From assembly GCA_947579665.1 (NCBI GenBank), contig OX388348.1:7316001-7380000 (forward strand): a DNA stretch of 64,000 nucleotides, written 5' to 3'. A program made the position numbers and the translations under genes. How positions within the stretch are numbered: position 1 is the stretch's first letter; each line of letters opens with the position of its first letter. This stretch comes from Sympetrum striolatum (taxonomy: Eukaryota > Arthropoda > Insecta > Odonata > Libellulidae). The notes beneath the pieces are model-generated. The model had not been told where the DNA came from. It saw only the letters and a list, made by a program, of their open reading frames with translations, and ran no database searches. Shown here piece by piece: positions 61,800 to 64,000 of the stretch.

Positions 61800-62320
61800 C
61801 TGTGATTATTATACTATATTTACGCGAAATGATCCGTTGTTGAATATAAATGTTAATAAATTACATATTGGTCATAGAACGTGATATAGGAGATCTGCAG
61901 TACTGGATGATGTTGGGAGATGCCTAAAGTAACACTGCAGGTACATACTTTGAGGATGTGATGATGGACAACGAGCGATTACCCTTTCGACCTATGATAA
62001 AACGAAGCAGAAACGAAGGAAAAACTCGCATTATTTCCGCGAGAAAAATCATTTGGAAAGACTTGATTGATTGGAGGGCCGTACCTCTACAGAGAGCGTT
62101 GAGAAAGACTGATGTGACGGTTTGCATGAATGAAGGAATCTTTTCTTTTAGGATACCTATGTGATTGATTCGAGGGAAACGAAGAAAAGAGAAAGATTTA
62201 CCTAAAATTAACTTTCTGAAATTATGCGAAAACTTTACACGAAAAGAGGTAATACGAATAAGTAAAATTAAGAAAGAATGATTTATTTTCTTTTCTTTTC
62301 GTACACGGAGAAGATATTTG
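61800..62320. other. No gene recognised
   Basis: Open frames on both strands (141 codons minus, 68 plus) overlap and show no motif. Confidence 0.35.
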
Positions 62321-62324
62321 TATG

Positions 62325-62690
62325 TATCATCATCAACAGCCATTTTCATCCGATATCGAATATAGGCCTACCCTATAGATTCCCAAATGTCTCTGTCCTG
62401 ACCTTCTCGTTGCCACTTGATGTACTTGATGATGGCTCTGTTTCGTCCATTCTTTTTGTTTCTTGGCTTATCCAAACCTCTTCAGAGCTGTCCAACGGTT
62501 ATCACTTTTCCTCGTCATACGGTCATCCACTTCAGTGATCTTATCAAGGATATCCGTCACCCAGGGGTTGTGATTACAAACTTCTTTGCGTAGTCTAAAG
62601 TCGTTGGTCTAACAATAAAAAGTAAACATCCAAGTTTCACTTCCATACGTCAAGAGTGGTAAAATGCAGAGGTAGAAGACCCTTTTCTAC
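62325..62690 (-). pseudogene. LINE 3' coding tail (APE-RT type)
   Basis: On the minus strand LPLLTYGSETWMFT (about 62670-62630) and, near the end, GQDRDIWESIG-AYI then ATGGCTGTTGATGATGATAC match the C-terminal end of LINEs whose RT carries TxGxWxLKP blocks, probably the same broad family as 6677-8631. Frameshifted. Confidence 0.65.
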
Positions 62691-62991
62691 AAGAATATTG
62701 TAAATATTGACTCATGTTATCAGATTTTGTGTCAAGTAAACATATATTATATCATATTACCAATTGTTAATTTTAGTATTAAAAACCCTGCCTTGAACTA
62801 GAAATTAATGCTCACAAAATAAGATACTCTGTGTCGCAGCATCTCCCCAAATTAATTTAAACCTACTTCATGTTGATCCTAAATCGAGAATTAATATTCG
62901 AGACTAATTGTCATAAGGAAAATTAAGAAATTTCTTTGACTCTCGATTGGCATTCCATCAGATTTGGATTTCCATCATTTGGATTCTCTTT

Positions 62992-64000
62992 ACTTTCTCC
63001 ATATACGAAGTATAGAGAAAGTATTGTTTTCATGAAAAAATTCGACTTCGAGATTTCAACGGAAATACATGTTTTGGGGTCCCTAGAACACGTTTTGACT
63101 ATTTTCGGAATGATGTCTGTGTGTATGTGTGTGTGTGTGTCTGTATGTGTGTGTGTGTTAGTGGGCGCTCTATCGTGAAAACTATTGGTCGTATTAATAC
63201 CAAACTTCGTATATAGTACTGTGGTGTGTGCTGTCAGAGTTGATTAGTTTTTGGAGTAAATCGGTTGACCGGAAGTCGAGCTTCATTCATTATTGCGCAT
63301 TTCCGGTTTTCAAAATATCTCCATAAATATGATATATACGTGCATTGTATTACTTATAAAAGTTTTAGATAATGTAATTTACTATAACTTTTGTATTTAA
63401 CATATTTTTGTATCACCGGTTGATTAGGAGTTATTCGTGAAATACCGATAAACCGGAAGTAGCCGTTATGTACTTTGTGGGCGCTCTAACTTAAAAACGA
63501 TGCATTATATCAACACCAAATTTCATATATAGTACTTTATTTAGTTTCTTAAGAGTTGATTAGTTTTTGGAGTAAATCGGTTTACCGGAAGTCGAGCTGT
63601 ATTCTTCAAAGCTCATTTCCGGTTTTCAAAATATCTCCATAAATATGATATTTAGGTATATACTATTATATATAAAAGTTTTAGAAAATAAAATTTACTA
63701 TCACTTTTGGTTGAAACATATTTTTGTATCACTGATTGTGTATGAGTTATTCATGAAATACTGATAAACCGGAAGTTGCTGATTATGTACTTTGTGGGCG
63801 CTCTGGGCTCTATGGGCGAAATGCCAATTTCATCGTTTTTCATCGATCATGTCCCGTAAAACATTATTATTCATGTTTTTGGCGTCAAAGATAATAATAT
63901 ATATATATATTAATCACTCATATTCCAAGTTTAGATGGAATATAGAGTTCGAAATTACTGCGGTAGATAAATATTTACATCTTATATATATGGAGAAAGT
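62992..64000. mobile_element. TIR element with internal 316-bp tandem units, cut by window end
   Basis: ACTTTCTCCATATA at 62992 is inverted at the very end of the window (TATATGGAGAAAGT). The left end is itself a hairpin (ACTTTCTC...GAGAAAGT). A (GT)n run occupies 63118-63160. No coding. Confidence 0.65.
63163..63810 (+). repeat. Two tandem ~316-bp units
   Basis: GTGGGCGCTC recurs at 63161, 63477 and 63793, exactly 316 bp apart. Each unit has GAGTTGATTAGTTTTTGGAG, TTTCCGGTTTTCAAAATATC and a late AAACCGGAAGT. Confidence 0.92.

Noticed and set aside
61924..62349. 141-codon minus-strand open frame
   Set aside because: The right end overlaps LINE tail sequence, the rest has no motif, and the plus strand is open as well.

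Overview
The window is AT-rich nuclear DNA from an animal, most likely an arthropod. It has spliced genes with GT/AG introns and Penelope-like, CR1-like, piggyBac, pogo/Tigger, hAT and Helitron elements. No prokaryotic features were seen. It is overwhelmingly transposon sediment. One host gene can be read with confidence: an RCHY1/Pirh2-type CHY-CTCHY-RING ubiquitin ligase on the minus strand (26719-29102, four exons). A second, unidentified gene is suggested by splice-bounded exons on the minus strand near 0.8-1.8 kb.

Layout. 0-2 kb: possible host exons. 2.2-3.5 kb: a LINE endonuclease scrap and a hAT MITE with an exact 8-bp target duplication. 6.3-10.6 kb: a dead APE-RT LINE flanked by copies of a modular repeat. 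10.6-17 kb: a piggyBac element split by a complete Tigger element. 17-24 kb: two hAT remnants, and a CR1-like LINE split by a pogo-type element that itself holds a smaller TIR element. 24-29 kb: noncoding DNA, then the RCHY1 gene. 30-38 kb: an 8-bp-TSD MITE, then one copy of the modular repeat split by two head-to-tail Helitrons. 38-42.7 kb: Penelope-like pieces, a 70-bp AT run, a ~165-bp tandem array and a ~78-bp array. 43.3-44.4 kb: an intact copy of the modular repeat. 44.4-64 kb: LINE 3' tails in both orientations, a 77-bp mini-MITE, foldback elements, and a TIR/316-bp tandem-repeat element at the window edge.

The most unusual item is the modular repeat. Full copies are about 1.13-1.17 kb and contain six diverged modules of ~150-180 bp. 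Each module is centred on a GGTTCGATNCC motif, which matches the tRNA B-box/T-loop consensus. Two full copies start with TC after a host A, end ACTCGTA before a host T, and carry a hairpin 15 nt from the 3' end. This suggests a Helitron-like element with a non-canonical 3' end. One copy was itself the target of the tandem Helitrons. Removing 31412-37349 restores both the sequence seen in a sister module and the 165-bp spacing.

These genes do not form a pathway; the window records nested transposition around one or two host genes. All calls are by eye from motifs and translation. No database search was run.
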